Assembly (NCBI GenBank): GCA_002163245.1
Contig: MAAL01000020.1
Location: forward strand, 106,133 to 170,132
DNA: 64,000 nucleotides
From: Gammaproteobacteria bacterium 42_54_T18
GTDB taxonomy: Bacteria > Pseudomonadota > Gammaproteobacteria > Pseudomonadales > Ketobacteraceae
Direction: 5' to 3'
The position numbers and the translations under genes are program-made. The notes beneath the pieces were generated by a model that saw only the letters and a list, made by a program, of their open reading frames with translations, ran no database searches and had not been told where the DNA came from. Below are positions 1 through 8,175 of this stretch, in pieces. Positions within the stretch are counted from its first letter, which is position 1; every line of letters starts with the position of its first letter.

Positions 1-432
1 ATTGCTTCTGGCGCGTTTCACCTAGCCAGACCTTCTGATCTTGTACCTGAATTACAGGGGCGTTTGCCAATCCGAGTGGAGCTCGAAGCCCTCACAGCGG
101 ATGATTTTGAGCGTATATTAACCGAGCCTAAAGCATCACTATCAGAACAATACAAAGCACTCATTCAAACCGAGGGGCTAGAAATCAACTTCGATAAAGG
201 CGCTATTCGTCGCATTGCTGAAGTTGCTTGGCATGTTAATGAAACCACCGAAAACATTGGCGCTAGGCGCCTACACACAGTGATGGAACGACTCACTGAC
301 GAAGTATCATTTGATGCCGGAGACTTGGCAAGCAAACAAGATGGCAAGCCGTTCGAAATCACAGCAGAGTACGTTGACGAACGTCTCGGCACGTTAGCGA
401 AAGATGAAGACCTAAGTCGCTATATTCTATAA
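1..432 (+). CDS. hslU: ATP-dependent protease ATPase subunit HslU, C-terminal part (5' end outside window)
   Basis: HslU is the AAA+ unfoldase that feeds substrates to the HslV peptidase in the cytoplasm. The reading frame is open from the first base, so only the last 143 codons are present. Visible family features are the ASGAFH and KPSDL-like segment (here [13 protein letters not shown]), the sensor-2 stretch [12 protein letters not shown], and the C-terminal DLSRYIL tail that docks into HslV. The Walker motifs and I domain lie upstream of the window. The next gene is a DUF971 gene 48 bp downstream, the same order as in Pseudomonas. Identification is secure from the C-terminal signature; the real start cannot be seen. 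Confidence 0.95.
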   Translation: MASGAFHLARPSDLVPELQGRLPIRVELEALTADDFERILTEPKASLSEQYKALIQTEGLEINFDKGAIRRIAEVAWHVNETTENIGARRLHTVMERLTDEVSFDAGDLASKQDGKPFEITAEYVDERLGTLAKDEDLSRYIL

Positions 433-480
433 CTGCTTTTATAACCAATGTTATAACTACACATTTACAGTGATATCACC

Positions 481-855
481 ATGCTAGCGCCATCACAGAT
501 AAAACTGCATAAAAAATCGCAAACCCTAGAGCTGGTCTTTAATGACCAGCCTTATATGCTATCCAGTGAATTCTTACGTGTACTTTCGCCCTCTGCTGAG
601 GTCCGTGGACATGGCAAAGGCCAGGAGATATTACAAACAGGTAAAAAGTTTGTCGAAATCAGCGATATCACCCCGATTGGCAATTACGCTATCAAACTTA
701 CCTTTAGTGATGGTCACGATACCGGTATATATTCATGGGACTACCTACTAGAGCTGGGCAAGAACAAAGGCAGCCTATGGCAACAGTATCTACAACAACT
801 TGAATCAGCCGGGGCCTCTCGAGCTCCAGCAGAAATCGGCCGTTGGTCCAACTAA
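481..855 (+). CDS. DUF971 (gamma-butyrobetaine hydroxylase-like N-terminal domain) protein
   Basis: Small 124-residue protein made almost entirely of a DUF971 domain, the fold found at the N-terminus of gamma-butyrobetaine hydroxylase. Typical elements are LSSEFLRVLSPSAEVRGHG in the first half, the VEISDITPIGNYAIKLTFSDGHDTGIYSWDYL block around residues 57-90, and a short charged tail. No catalytic oxygenase domain follows, so it is the stand-alone form. Stand-alone members have been suggested to act in metal or Fe-S handling, but its role here is inference. It sits between hslU and ubiE; in Pseudomonas the polyhydroxyalkanoate genes separate the equivalent genes, and here they are absent. Confidence 0.85.
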   Translation: MLAPSQIKLHKKSQTLELVFNDQPYMLSSEFLRVLSPSAEVRGHGKGQEILQTGKKFVEISDITPIGNYAIKLTFSDGHDTGIYSWDYLLELGKNKGSLWQQYLQQLESAGASRAPAEIGRWSN

Positions 856-948
856 ACAACGCACATCATTCCCTCCCCCTTAACGCCATTGACTAGCCCC
901 AACCAATCCGCCAAAATACGGGCCCAACAAACGGGGTCTTGCCATACG

Positions 949-1698
949 ATGTCTGATCAAAAAACCACCCATTTCGGTTATAAAACTGTCCGCGCTGAAG
1001 ACAAAGTCAAGAAAGTTGGCGAAGTCTTCCATTCTGTAGCAAGTAGCTACGATATAATGAATGATCTTATGTCTATGGGCATTCATCGTTTATGGAAGCG
1101 TTACACAATAGAACTCAGCGCAGCACGCCCCGGCCAAACAATACTTGATATTGCCGGTGGTACCGGTGACCTAACCATGAAGTTTTCTCGGTTAGTCGGT
1201 AAAACGGGCAAGGTATTTCTCGCCGATATTAACGACTCCATGCTTCATGTAGGCCGAGATAAATTGTTGGATAAAGGATATGCCCACAATATTGAATATA
1301 TCCAAGCCAATGCAGAATACCTACCTTTTGCCGATAATACCTTTGACTGCATCACCATTAGTTTTGGCTTACGTAATGTCACCGACAAACAAAAAGCCCT
1401 TGAATCGATGGCTCGTGTGTTAAAACCCGGCGGTCGATTATTGGTACTGGAATTCTCCAAACCAACCAATAAGTTGGTAGAAAAAGTATACGATCGCTAC
1501 TCATTTTCCGTATTACCTTTGATAGGTAAATTTGTCGCTAAAGATGCAGATAGCTATCAGTATCTTGCAGAGTCCATTCGTATGCATCCTGACCAAAAGA
1601 CCTTAAAACACATGATGCGTAAGGCAGGGTTGGAGCAGGTTGAATATCACAACTTAACCAATGGTGTTGTTGCACTTCATCGCGGATTTAAATACTAA
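949..1698 (+). CDS. ubiE: Ubiquinone/menaquinone C-methyltransferase UbiE
   Basis: SAM-dependent methyltransferase that adds the ring C-methyl group in ubiquinone (and menaquinone) synthesis at the cytoplasmic face of the membrane. The protein is 249 residues, matching the family. It shows the N-terminal TTHFGYKTV segment, [25 protein letters not shown], the SAM-binding [11 protein letters not shown], and the late [12 protein letters not shown] and [17 protein letters not shown] motifs. The frame stays open 60 bases further upstream to a TTG at 889, but the ATG at 949 gives [14 protein letters not shown], which aligns with the known N-terminus. It is the first gene of ubiE-ubiJ-ubiB, with only 3 bases before ubiJ. 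Confidence 0.96.
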   Translation: MSDQKTTHFGYKTVRAEDKVKKVGEVFHSVASSYDIMNDLMSMGIHRLWKRYTIELSAARPGQTILDIAGGTGDLTMKFSRLVGKTGKVFLADINDSMLHVGRDKLLDKGYAHNIEYIQANAEYLPFADNTFDCITISFGLRNVTDKQKALESMARVLKPGGRLLVLEFSKPTNKLVEKVYDRYSFSVLPLIGKFVAKDADSYQYLAESIRMHPDQKTLKHMMRKAGLEQVEYHNLTNGVVALHRGFKY

Positions 1699-1701
1699 TT
1701 C

Positions 1702-2388
1702 ATGACCATCGACACTCAACGCCACTCACTAGCACCCAGCTTTCTTGCAGAACAACTAGAAAAAGCAATTAATCAGGCCTTGCAGTACGCACCCGGCACC
1801 CAAGCTGCGCTTAACAAATTAGCCGGCAAAAGTGTTTCTCTGCTTGCCAACCGCCCCAACCTCCAGCTAACCCTTGAACTGTGCCCAGGCGAAATACGCG
1901 TATCACATTATTGGGAAGGCACCCCCACGGTTAGCATCAAAGGTCCGCTCATATCAATATTATTTCAGCTTGGGCTCAACAAAAGCCCCGGTGAATTGGT
2001 CGCTAGCGGCATCCAGGTAGAGGGCGATCAAGCACTTGCTCAACAGCTATCGACCATATTTCAAAAAATGGATCTTGACCTAGAGGAACCACTTGCACAC
2101 TGGGTGGGAGATGTAGCCGCCCACCAAGCTGGCCAAGCAGCCCGCTCTGCCTTTAGCTGGTTCAAAAAAACAGCATCAACATTTCTTGACGATGGCAGTC
2201 ACTATCTTCGAGAAGAAGGACGAGAAGTTGTTGAGAAAAATGAACTTGATGAATTTAATCAAGGCATCGACTGTGTACGCGCCGACTTTGACCGATTAGA
2301 AGCTCGCATCCAACGCTTACAGCAAAAAAACAAGCCCAATGATGTCGACTTGCACAACACAGACAACCCATTTTCTCCTAACAAGTAG
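1702..2388 (+). CDS. ubiJ: Ubiquinone biosynthesis accessory factor UbiJ (SCP2 domain)
   Basis: UbiJ is a lipid-binding accessory protein of the aerobic ubiquinone complex. It carries an N-terminal SCP2-type sterol-carrier fold that is thought to hold polyprenylated intermediates. The 228-residue product begins with a helical FLAEQLEKAINQAL segment, has the SCP2 core around residues 45-115 (LELCPGEIRVSHYWEG, then KGPLISILFQLG) and ends in a charged helical region with a coiled-coil-like heptad pattern (DRLEARIQRLQQK). Its place between ubiE and ubiB is the strongest support, since the sequence diverges fast in this family. The start ATG lies 3 bases after the ubiE stop, suggesting translational coupling. 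Confidence 0.9.
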   Translation: MTIDTQRHSLAPSFLAEQLEKAINQALQYAPGTQAALNKLAGKSVSLLANRPNLQLTLELCPGEIRVSHYWEGTPTVSIKGPLISILFQLGLNKSPGELVASGIQVEGDQALAQQLSTIFQKMDLDLEEPLAHWVGDVAAHQAGQAARSAFSWFKKTASTFLDDGSHYLREEGREVVEKNELDEFNQGIDCVRADFDRLEARIQRLQQKNKPNDVDLHNTDNPFSPNK

Positions 2389-2399
2389 AGATCATCACC

Positions 2400-4052
2400 T
2401 TGAAGCAATTAGGCCGCCTTTTTATTACCCTTCACGTCTTTGCAAAATACCGGCTTGATCAATTACTTCCTAATCACGTCGCAGCGTTACCTATCCGCCT
2501 ATTATTTCGCATTATCCCCAGCAGCTGGTTTGCATCCACCAAAGAAGACCCTTGGGTTCGATTACGCCTAGCCTTTGAAGAGCTTGGCCCAGTTTACATC
2601 AAACTTGGCCAATTACTTTCCACACGCCAAGACCTGCTCAGTGACAAAGCCATTGAAGAGCTATCCAAACTTCAAGACCAAGTCCCACCATTTGATGAAA
2701 ATGCCTCCGTTTCCATTATCGAAAAAGAATTAAAGGCCCCGGTATCCACTCTATTCGCAGAGTTTGGCGTAACCCCTCTCGCATCAGCGTCCATTGCGCA
2801 GGTTCATACTGCTGTTCTGCATTCCGGTGAAAATGTTGTTGTTAAAGTGGTACGCCCGAATATCGAAAAAACCGTCAAACAAGATGTTGCTCTTATGCAA
2901 TCGTTGGCGCAAAAAATTGAAACCCTGATACCCGACCTACAACGCTTCCATTTATTGCAAATAGTTAAAGACTACGAGTACATCATTCTAGGTGAGCTAG
3001 ACATGATGCGTGAAGCCGCGAACACCAGTCAATTTCGCCGAAATTTCACTGACTCCCCTCTTCTTTATGTGCCTGATGTTTACTGGGAATACTGCACAGG
3101 TAACGTCATGGTTATGGAGCGTGTCTATGGTGTTCCAATTTCCGATGTGGAAGCCATTAAAGCGGCTGGTATCAACCTTCAAACCTTGGCCGAAATTGGC
3201 GTAGAAATCTTTTTCACACAAGTATTCAGCGACAACTTTTTCCATGCCGACATGCACCCCGGCAATGTCATGGTGTCACTAAAAAACCCCGAGCACCCTC
3301 AATATATCTCGATCGACAACGCGATTGTGGGCTCACTTAACCGTGATGAACGCTATCTGTTAGCACGCCAATTAATGGCGTTACTTGACAAAGACTATGA
3401 GCAAATTGCATTACTGCTCATCGATGCAGGCTGGGTTCCCAAAAATATCCGCGTAAAAGAACTAGAACATTCTCTACGAGGCATATTAGAACCTATCCTA
3501 GAACGCCCATTATCAGACATTGAATTTGGTCCGATTCTCATTCGCCTCTTCCAAACAGCTCGACGCTTTGAAATGCAAGCGCTCCCTCAATTCTTGCTAT
3601 TAGAAAAAACACTTATTCATGTTGAAGGCCTAGGCCAACAGTTATACCCAGAGCTCGACATTTGGGCATTAGGTCGTCCTTTATTAGAGAACTGGATACG
3701 GGATCAAATGGGACCCGATGCCATCTTAAAAGCAGTCAAACGCAGCACTCCAGCCATGTTTGAACAGCTCCCCCAATTACCTAAGATGGCTTGGGAAGCG
3801 CTGGATGAGATGCGCAAACTCAGTGAAAACCAAGAACGCTTCCTTCATCAAATAGAATCTCGACACCGACATCAAGTACGTCGCGATCGAATCACGTTGC
3901 TCACCGGTTGCGCAGCTGTTATTACCGGCGCAATATGGGCCATGCGCCCAGATTTAGTACCAGAAATCAATAATATCCCGTGGGCAGCATGGGCACTAGG
4001 ACTTGGTGGGTCCGCAGTTTTATTGACGAAAGCAATAGGGCGTCGCAAATAA
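2400..4052 (+). CDS. ubiB: Ubiquinone biosynthesis regulatory protein kinase-like UbiB
   Basis: UbiB belongs to the atypical ADCK/ABC1 kinase-like ATPases needed for ubiquinone synthesis. The 550-residue length fits the family. Motifs in order: KxGQ in IKLGQLLSTRQDLL (about residues 71-84), the Ala-rich loop LASASIAQVHTA, the catalytic-loop-like FHADMHPGNVMV (about 280-291), the metal-binding Asp segment at 306, and two C-terminal membrane helices (about 500-520 and 527-544). Translation appears to start at a TTG at 2400, because no better-placed ATG exists and the first residues align with the family. Odd point: the segment usually D-C/F-G reads D306-N307-A308, while the flanking IVGSL is normal. 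Confidence 0.95.
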   Translation: MKQLGRLFITLHVFAKYRLDQLLPNHVAALPIRLLFRIIPSSWFASTKEDPWVRLRLAFEELGPVYIKLGQLLSTRQDLLSDKAIEELSKLQDQVPPFDENASVSIIEKELKAPVSTLFAEFGVTPLASASIAQVHTAVLHSGENVVVKVVRPNIEKTVKQDVALMQSLAQKIETLIPDLQRFHLLQIVKDYEYIILGELDMMREAANTSQFRRNFTDSPLLYVPDVYWEYCTGNVMVMERVYGVPISDVEAIKAAGINLQTLAEIGVEIFFTQVFSDNFFHADMHPGNVMVSLKNPEHPQYISIDNAIVGSLNRDERYLLARQLMALLDKDYEQIALLLIDAGWVPKNIRVKELEHSLRGILEPILERPLSDIEFGPILIRLFQTARRFEMQALPQFLLLEKTLIHVEGLGQQLYPELDIWALGRPLLENWIRDQMGPDAILKAVKRSTPAMFEQLPQLPKMAWEALDEMRKLSENQERFLHQIESRHRHQVRRDRITLLTGCAAVITGAIWAMRPDLVPEINNIPWAAWALGLGGSAVLLTKAIGRRK

Positions 4053-4223
4053 TAACAAGAGAATACACCGAAGTGGTTAATCAAGGCTAAAATGAGTTAA
4101 GATCAAGATGTTACAGCGTTTAAATATCGCACTAAGCAAATAGAAAAAACGCCGAAAGTAACCGCAAAAACAACAAGACTGAACCAGAAACAACATAGTA
4201 CAACAAGAGACCTTAGGGCCATA

Positions 4224-4553
4224 ATGAGCGACATTTTATCAGCACTAGACAATGTATTAGAAGAGCGTAAGAAAGCCGCTCCCGACTCATCCTACGTTTC
4301 AAGCTTGTACCATAAGGGCCTCAACAAGATCCTTGAGAAAATCGGCGAAGAAGCCACAGAAACCATCATTTCGGCAAAAGACGCCGAACAAAGCCAAGAT
4401 AATAGCGACCTCATTTATGAAACGGCTGATCTTTGGTTTCACACACTCGTAATGCTCCATCAACGAGGTGAAGATTCACAAGCAATTTTAAACGAATTAG
4501 CACGACGATTCGATTTATCCGGGTTGGTTGAAAAAGCCAACCGCAGCAAATAA
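4224..4553 (+). CDS. hisE: Phosphoribosyl-ATP pyrophosphatase HisE
   Basis: HisE hydrolyses phosphoribosyl-ATP to phosphoribosyl-AMP, the second step of histidine synthesis. The 109-residue all-helical protein has the characteristic [30 protein letters not shown] core (residues 23-52), where the acidic EE/ET residues bind metal, and the second-half [17 protein letters not shown]. In Pseudomonas and many relatives hisI lies just upstream; here 171 bases of apparently non-coding DNA separate ubiB and hisE and no hisI remains. It is followed 12 bases later by tatA, the usual linkage. Confidence 0.95.
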   Translation: MSDILSALDNVLEERKKAAPDSSYVSSLYHKGLNKILEKIGEEATETIISAKDAEQSQDNSDLIYETADLWFHTLVMLHQRGEDSQAILNELARRFDLSGLVEKANRSK

Positions 4554-4565
4554 GCGGAGAATTTT

Positions 4566-4790
4566 ATGGGTATTGGCGGTATTAGCATTTGGCAGTTAGT
4601 GATCGTTCTAGTTATCGTATTACTTTTGTTTGGCACAAAAAAGTTACGCAATCTGGGTGGCGATTTAGGTGGTGCTGTAAAAGGTTTTAAAAAGGCTATG
4701 GGGGACGAGGAAACAAAATCTCTCGATCAAAACATCGAAAAGACAGCGGCCGAAGAAGAGCCTGCCAAAGAAAAAGACGAAGTCAAATAA
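4566..4790 (+). CDS. tatA: Sec-independent protein translocase subunit TatA
   Basis: TatA polymerises to form the pore of the twin-arginine translocase, which exports folded proteins across the inner membrane. The 74-residue product has a short N-terminal membrane helix ([15 protein letters not shown]), the [24 protein letters not shown] hinge and amphipathic helix, and a charged tail. A GGAG ribosome-binding site precedes the ATG. It heads the tatABC operon directly after hisE. Confidence 0.97.
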   Translation: MGIGGISIWQLVIVLVIVLLLFGTKKLRNLGGDLGGAVKGFKKAMGDEETKSLDQNIEKTAAEEEPAKEKDEVK

Positions 4791-4834
4791 GAACATAAGT
4801 TGAACACAGCAAGAATAAGATAATAAGGTGTTTC

Positions 4835-5236
4835 ATGTTTGATATTGGCTTTTTTGAACTGACGCTAATAGGCATCATTGGTTTGGTGGTACTCGGACCT
4901 GAGCGTCTGCCCCACGCCATTCGAATGACGAGTGCCTGGATAGGAAAGCTTCGCCGCGCCAGCGTCGCGGTTAAGGATGAGCTCGAGCGAGAAGTGAATG
5001 CTCATGAGATGAAAAAACGTATTCAGGAGCAAATGGAAGAAGCCGGGCTTAGCGATATCAAAAAAACATTAGAGTCAGCAAAATCATTAACTCAGGGCAA
5101 TATTATTAACGATGTCGTAAAAGAACAAGCCGAGAAGCTTGGACTTGGCAAAACTGATAGTACAAAAGAAACACCTCTGGCAAACGACACCGACACCATG
5201 GCTTCAAACAAAAAAACCTCAACACCAAACTCCTAA
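4835..5236 (+). CDS. tatB: Sec-independent protein translocase subunit TatB
   Basis: TatB is the partner of TatC in the Tat receptor complex that recognises twin-arginine signal peptides. The protein (133 residues) starts with the conserved MFDIGFFELTLIGIIGLVVLGPERLP, a membrane helix ending in the Gly-Pro-Glu-Arg-Leu-Pro hinge that separates TatB from TatA. An amphipathic helix rich in Lys/Glu and a disordered Thr/Asn/Lys tail follow. It lies 44 bases after tatA and 34 bases before tatC on the same strand. Confidence 0.97.
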   Translation: MFDIGFFELTLIGIIGLVVLGPERLPHAIRMTSAWIGKLRRASVAVKDELEREVNAHEMKKRIQEQMEEAGLSDIKKTLESAKSLTQGNIINDVVKEQAEKLGLGKTDSTKETPLANDTDTMASNKKTSTPNS

Positions 5237-5270
5237 CTACCTTGCTCACGCCTTGGATTAGCAACGCTCA

Positions 5271-6035
5271 ATGACAAAACCACAAAATGAAGGCAACCTC
5301 CCTCTTCTAGAGCACCTAATTGAATTAAGAGACCGGCTATTACGCGCTGTGCTATCGATACTGGTGATATTCTGCGGACTATTTTATTTTGCCAATGACA
5401 TATACGAAATCGTAAGTAAACCGATACGCGACCAACTGCCTGAAGGCAGCTCCATGATCGCAACAGACATTACAGCAACCTTTTTTGCCCCCTTCAAACT
5501 AACGTTAATGGTATCGCTATTTTTGGCAATGCCTGTAGTACTGCACCAAATATGGAAATTTATTTCTCCAGGTTTGTATGCCCACGAAAAGAAACTTGCC
5601 ATCCCTATGCTCATCAGCAGCATACTGTTATTTTACTCGGGCATCGCATTTGCTCACTTTGTAATATTCCCACTGATAATGGAATTTTTCACCCACATTG
5701 GCCCAGCTTCTGTAGAAATCACACCAGACATTACCCAATACCTTGCTATCGCCTTGAAGCTCTTTTTTGCTTTTGGTTTAGCCTTCGAGATCCCCATTGC
5801 TGTTATGCTAGTGATCTGGTCAGGGGCTGCCACCGTCGCGTCCTTGAGTGACAAGCGCCCTTATATAGTAGTGGGGTGTTTTATTTTTGGAATGTTATTG
5901 ACCCCTCCAGACCCATTTTCACAGTCTATGCTGGCCATTCCTATGTGGATGTTATTTGAAGTGGGGCTTCTATTTGGACGCCTTGTTGATAAATCAAAAA
6001 AAGAGAAACAAGAACAAGAAGAGACTGACACTTAA
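5271..6035 (+). CDS. tatC: Sec-independent protein translocase subunit TatC
   Basis: TatC is the six-helix membrane core of the Tat translocase and the primary binding site for twin-arginine signal peptides. The 254 residues begin with the cytoplasmic PLLEHLIELRDRLLRAVL motif containing the conserved Glu and Arg. The PVVLHQIWKFISPGLYAHEKK segment follows, then the transmembrane helices, including FGLAFEIPIAVMLV, and the TPPDPFSQSMLAIPMWMLFEVGLLFGR region. The tail is charged and cytoplasmic. No terminator is evident before the convergent dtd gene, 28 bases downstream. Confidence 0.97.
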   Translation: MTKPQNEGNLPLLEHLIELRDRLLRAVLSILVIFCGLFYFANDIYEIVSKPIRDQLPEGSSMIATDITATFFAPFKLTLMVSLFLAMPVVLHQIWKFISPGLYAHEKKLAIPMLISSILLFYSGIAFAHFVIFPLIMEFFTHIGPASVEITPDITQYLAIALKLFFAFGLAFEIPIAVMLVIWSGAATVASLSDKRPYIVVGCFIFGMLLTPPDPFSQSMLAIPMWMLFEVGLLFGRLVDKSKKEKQEQEETDT

Positions 6036-6063
6036 ATTTATAGATAGAGACTAGCCGCACCAA

Positions 6064-6501
6064 TCAAACCTCCAATAGAAAGGTCACAGGGCCGTTGTTT
6101 AGCAGTGACACTGCCATATCAGCACCAAATACGCCTTGCTGAACGTTCCCCGCTAGCTGTTTTGTGCGATTTACAAAGTAGTGATACAAACGCTCGGCAT
6201 CTGCAGGTTTCGCAGCAGAAGAGAAACTTGGGCGCAAACCTTTCTTTGTATCTGCAACCAAAGTGAACTGTGAGACCAACAAAACATCTCCTCTCACATC
6301 AAGCAGGGACAGGTTCATTTTGTCATCTTCGTCCGAAAATATTCTATAATTTAGAATCTTCTTAAGCAGTTTATCAGCAGCAGTCTCGTCATCTTGTTTT
6401 TCGACCCCCAACAAAACCAACACACCCTGGCCAATACTGCCCACAACATGCCCATCAACACTAACCGACGCCTGACTTACCCGTTGAATTAACGCTTTCA
6501 T
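6064..6501 (-). CDS. dtd: D-aminoacyl-tRNA deacylase Dtd
   Basis: Dtd removes D-amino acids (and Gly mischarged on tRNA-Ala) from tRNA, protecting translation. The 145-residue protein has the family start [17 protein letters not shown], the [17 protein letters not shown] motif around residues 78-94 and the cross-subunit Gly-cisPro motif in [11 protein letters not shown] at the C-terminus. The frame extends 15 codons further upstream, but GGAGA sits 7 bases before the ATG at 6501, and the longer form adds residues not found in the family. It is divergent from pip. The same dtd-pip neighbourhood occurs in Pseudomonas. Confidence 0.96.
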   Translation of the reverse strand: MKALIQRVSQASVSVDGHVVGSIGQGVLVLLGVEKQDDETAADKLLKKILNYRIFSDEDDKMNLSLLDVRGDVLLVSQFTLVADTKKGLRPSFSSAAKPADAERLYHYFVNRTKQLAGNVQQGVFGADMAVSLLNNGPVTFLLEV

Positions 6502-6661
6502 TGGTTCTCCACAATATATGTTTATAACTAACGCTACTACTGCCAAACATCTGATAAAACAGCACCAAATGATACCAGAAGCATCGCAAAACTAGTGACT
6601 ATGGGCTAGATTTAGATAACCGTCATTTCAAAAAAAACCGATTTATAGGACAAGCCTTATC

Positions 6662-7621
6662 ATGATGATTCTATACCCAGACATTAAGCCCTATCGCGAA
6701 CAGCGCTTTGATACAGGCTCACATCATGTACTGCACGTAGAGGAGTCGGGCAACAAGGATGGCATCCCTGTTCTGTTTTTGCACGGAGGCCCTGGATCAG
6801 CATGCGAGCCTTTTCATCGACGTTTTTTTGATCCTGATAAATATCGTATTGTCTTGTTTGATCAACGCGGCTGCGGTCGATCTACACCTCATGCCAACAT
6901 TGAAAGCAACACAACTCAAGACCTTATAGAGGACATAGAACGCATCAGGGAGGAGCTAGAGGTAGAGAGATGGGTTTTGTTTGGTGGCTCTTGGGGGACC
7001 ACACTAGGCCTTCTATATGCCCAGCAATACCCAGACAACGTCAGCGCAATGATTTTAAGGGGCGTCTTCCTTGCTCGCCAACAGGATCTTGACTGGATAT
7101 ACAAGGATGGGGCAAACCGCATATTCCCTGATGCGTGGCATGAATTCACAAAAAACATTGCTCCCGACGAGCAAGACGACCTTCTCCAAGCGTATAAAAA
7201 GCTACTTTCTGGCAACAATGAGTTGGCCCGCATGGCTGCGGCAAAATCTTGGTCTGCTTGGGAGGGGCATTGCGCTACATTACGACCCAATATCACAGTG
7301 ATGGATCACTTTGCTGAACCTCATACGGCGTTAAGTATGGCACGCATGGAAGTGCACTACTTTTCTAACAAGGCGTTTATAGAGGAGAACCAAATCCTGG
7401 ATAATATGCAGGGAATTACGGAAATTCCTGGGATCATTGTTCATGGCCGCTATGACATGGTTTGCCCATTGGAAAATGCGACGTCACTACATCACCATTG
7501 GTCAGCATCTGAATTACAGATTATTCGGGATGCCGGGCACGCAAGTAGTGAAGCGGGGATTGTTGATGCGCTAGTGAGAGCGACAGATTCTATTGCGAAG
7601 ATTGTGGGAAAAAGTGCATAG
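6662..7621 (+). CDS. pip: Prolyl aminopeptidase (proline iminopeptidase)
   Basis: Alpha/beta-hydrolase that releases N-terminal proline from peptides in the cytoplasm. The 319-residue protein has the oxyanion-hole segment FLHGGPGSACEP (about 39-50), the DQRGCGRSTPHAN motif, the nucleophile elbow GGSWGTTLGL with Ser110, the acid-residue region HGRYDMVCP, and the late His in DAGHASSE. Two ATG codons are adjacent at 6662 and 6665, and either could be used. The stop codon lies inside a perfect triple 8-bp tandem repeat. Confidence 0.95.
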   Translation: MMILYPDIKPYREQRFDTGSHHVLHVEESGNKDGIPVLFLHGGPGSACEPFHRRFFDPDKYRIVLFDQRGCGRSTPHANIESNTTQDLIEDIERIREELEVERWVLFGGSWGTTLGLLYAQQYPDNVSAMILRGVFLARQQDLDWIYKDGANRIFPDAWHEFTKNIAPDEQDDLLQAYKKLLSGNNELARMAAAKSWSAWEGHCATLRPNITVMDHFAEPHTALSMARMEVHYFSNKAFIEENQILDNMQGITEIPGIIVHGRYDMVCPLENATSLHHHWSASELQIIRDAGHASSEAGIVDALVRATDSIAKIVGKSA

Positions 7622-7642
7622 AAGCGTAGAAGCGTAGAAGCG
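7619..7642. repeat. Perfect 8-bp tandem repeat, three copies, spanning the pip stop codon
   Basis: TAGAAGCG occurs three times in direct succession. The first copy supplies the TAG stop of pip and the last copy ends 5 bases before the end of the convergent thioesterase gene. Array length could change by slippage without affecting the encoded proteins. Confidence 0.95.
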
Positions 7643-7647
7643 GGAGT

Positions 7648-8100
7648 TTAATCTTCCGCTTTATTAAATGCTACATACTGGGCAGTTAAACAAACCGCCT
7701 CTTCACCATCACAAAAAATTGAAACATCTACCGTTAAACGCGCTTTGCCTTTTTCTTTAAAGTCCGATAAAAACGTATCAAACGTTGCTTTATCTACAAA
7801 GGTTGATGCTTTGATATCGTGAGTCACTGGCCTCTTATAAACAACTTCCGCTTTTGCCAAAACAACACTGGGCTGATAACCCGCATCCATTAGCGATAAA
7901 TGAGCCAAACTCCACCCTGTCATTGCACCAACACAGTACAAACTTCCCGCGAACGCTGTTCCATGAGTATTTAAGTTAGGCTCCAAAGGGGCAACAACGA
8001 CAACACGTAAATCACCATATTCTGAGACTGTAATCCCCAAATGCTTTAACAGAGGAACCTGCTCTCTTAGCTTTTCTCTGACAATATCAATATTATCCAT
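7648..8100 (-). CDS. YiiD C-terminal-type hotdog-fold thioesterase
   Basis: 150-residue single-domain protein resembling the C-terminal thioesterase domain of YiiD (PF09500 type). Family-like features are the central LEPNLNTHGTAFAGSLYCVGAMTGWSLAHL segment (about residues 40-70), which forms the hotdog helix and holds the presumed catalytic Asn/His region, and the later AEVVYKRPVTHDIKAS strand. The acyl-CoA or acyl-ACP substrate cannot be read from the sequence. It lies downstream of the acyl-CoA carboxylase genes on the same strand but is separated from them by a strong terminator, so it is probably transcribed on its own. Confidence 0.8.
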   Translation of the reverse strand: MDNIDIVREKLREQVPLLKHLGITVSEYGDLRVVVVAPLEPNLNTHGTAFAGSLYCVGAMTGWSLAHLSLMDAGYQPSVVLAKAEVVYKRPVTHDIKASTFVDKATFDTFLSDFKEKGKARLTVDVSIFCDGEEAVCLTAQYVAFNKAED

Positions 8101-8116
8101 TTATCTTATCCCATAA

Positions 8117-8153
8117 AAAAACCACTCAAATGATCTCCAAATGAGTGGTTTTT
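8117..8153 (-). terminator. Intrinsic terminator after the acyl-CoA carboxylase operon
   Basis: A 12-base perfect inverted repeat (AAAAACCACTCA with its complement TGAGTGGTTTTT) around a 13-base loop. It ends in a T-run in either direction and lies 23 bases beyond the stop of the biotin carboxylase gene. Confidence 0.85.
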
Positions 8154-8175
8154 AGATTTACAACAAACTATCGCC

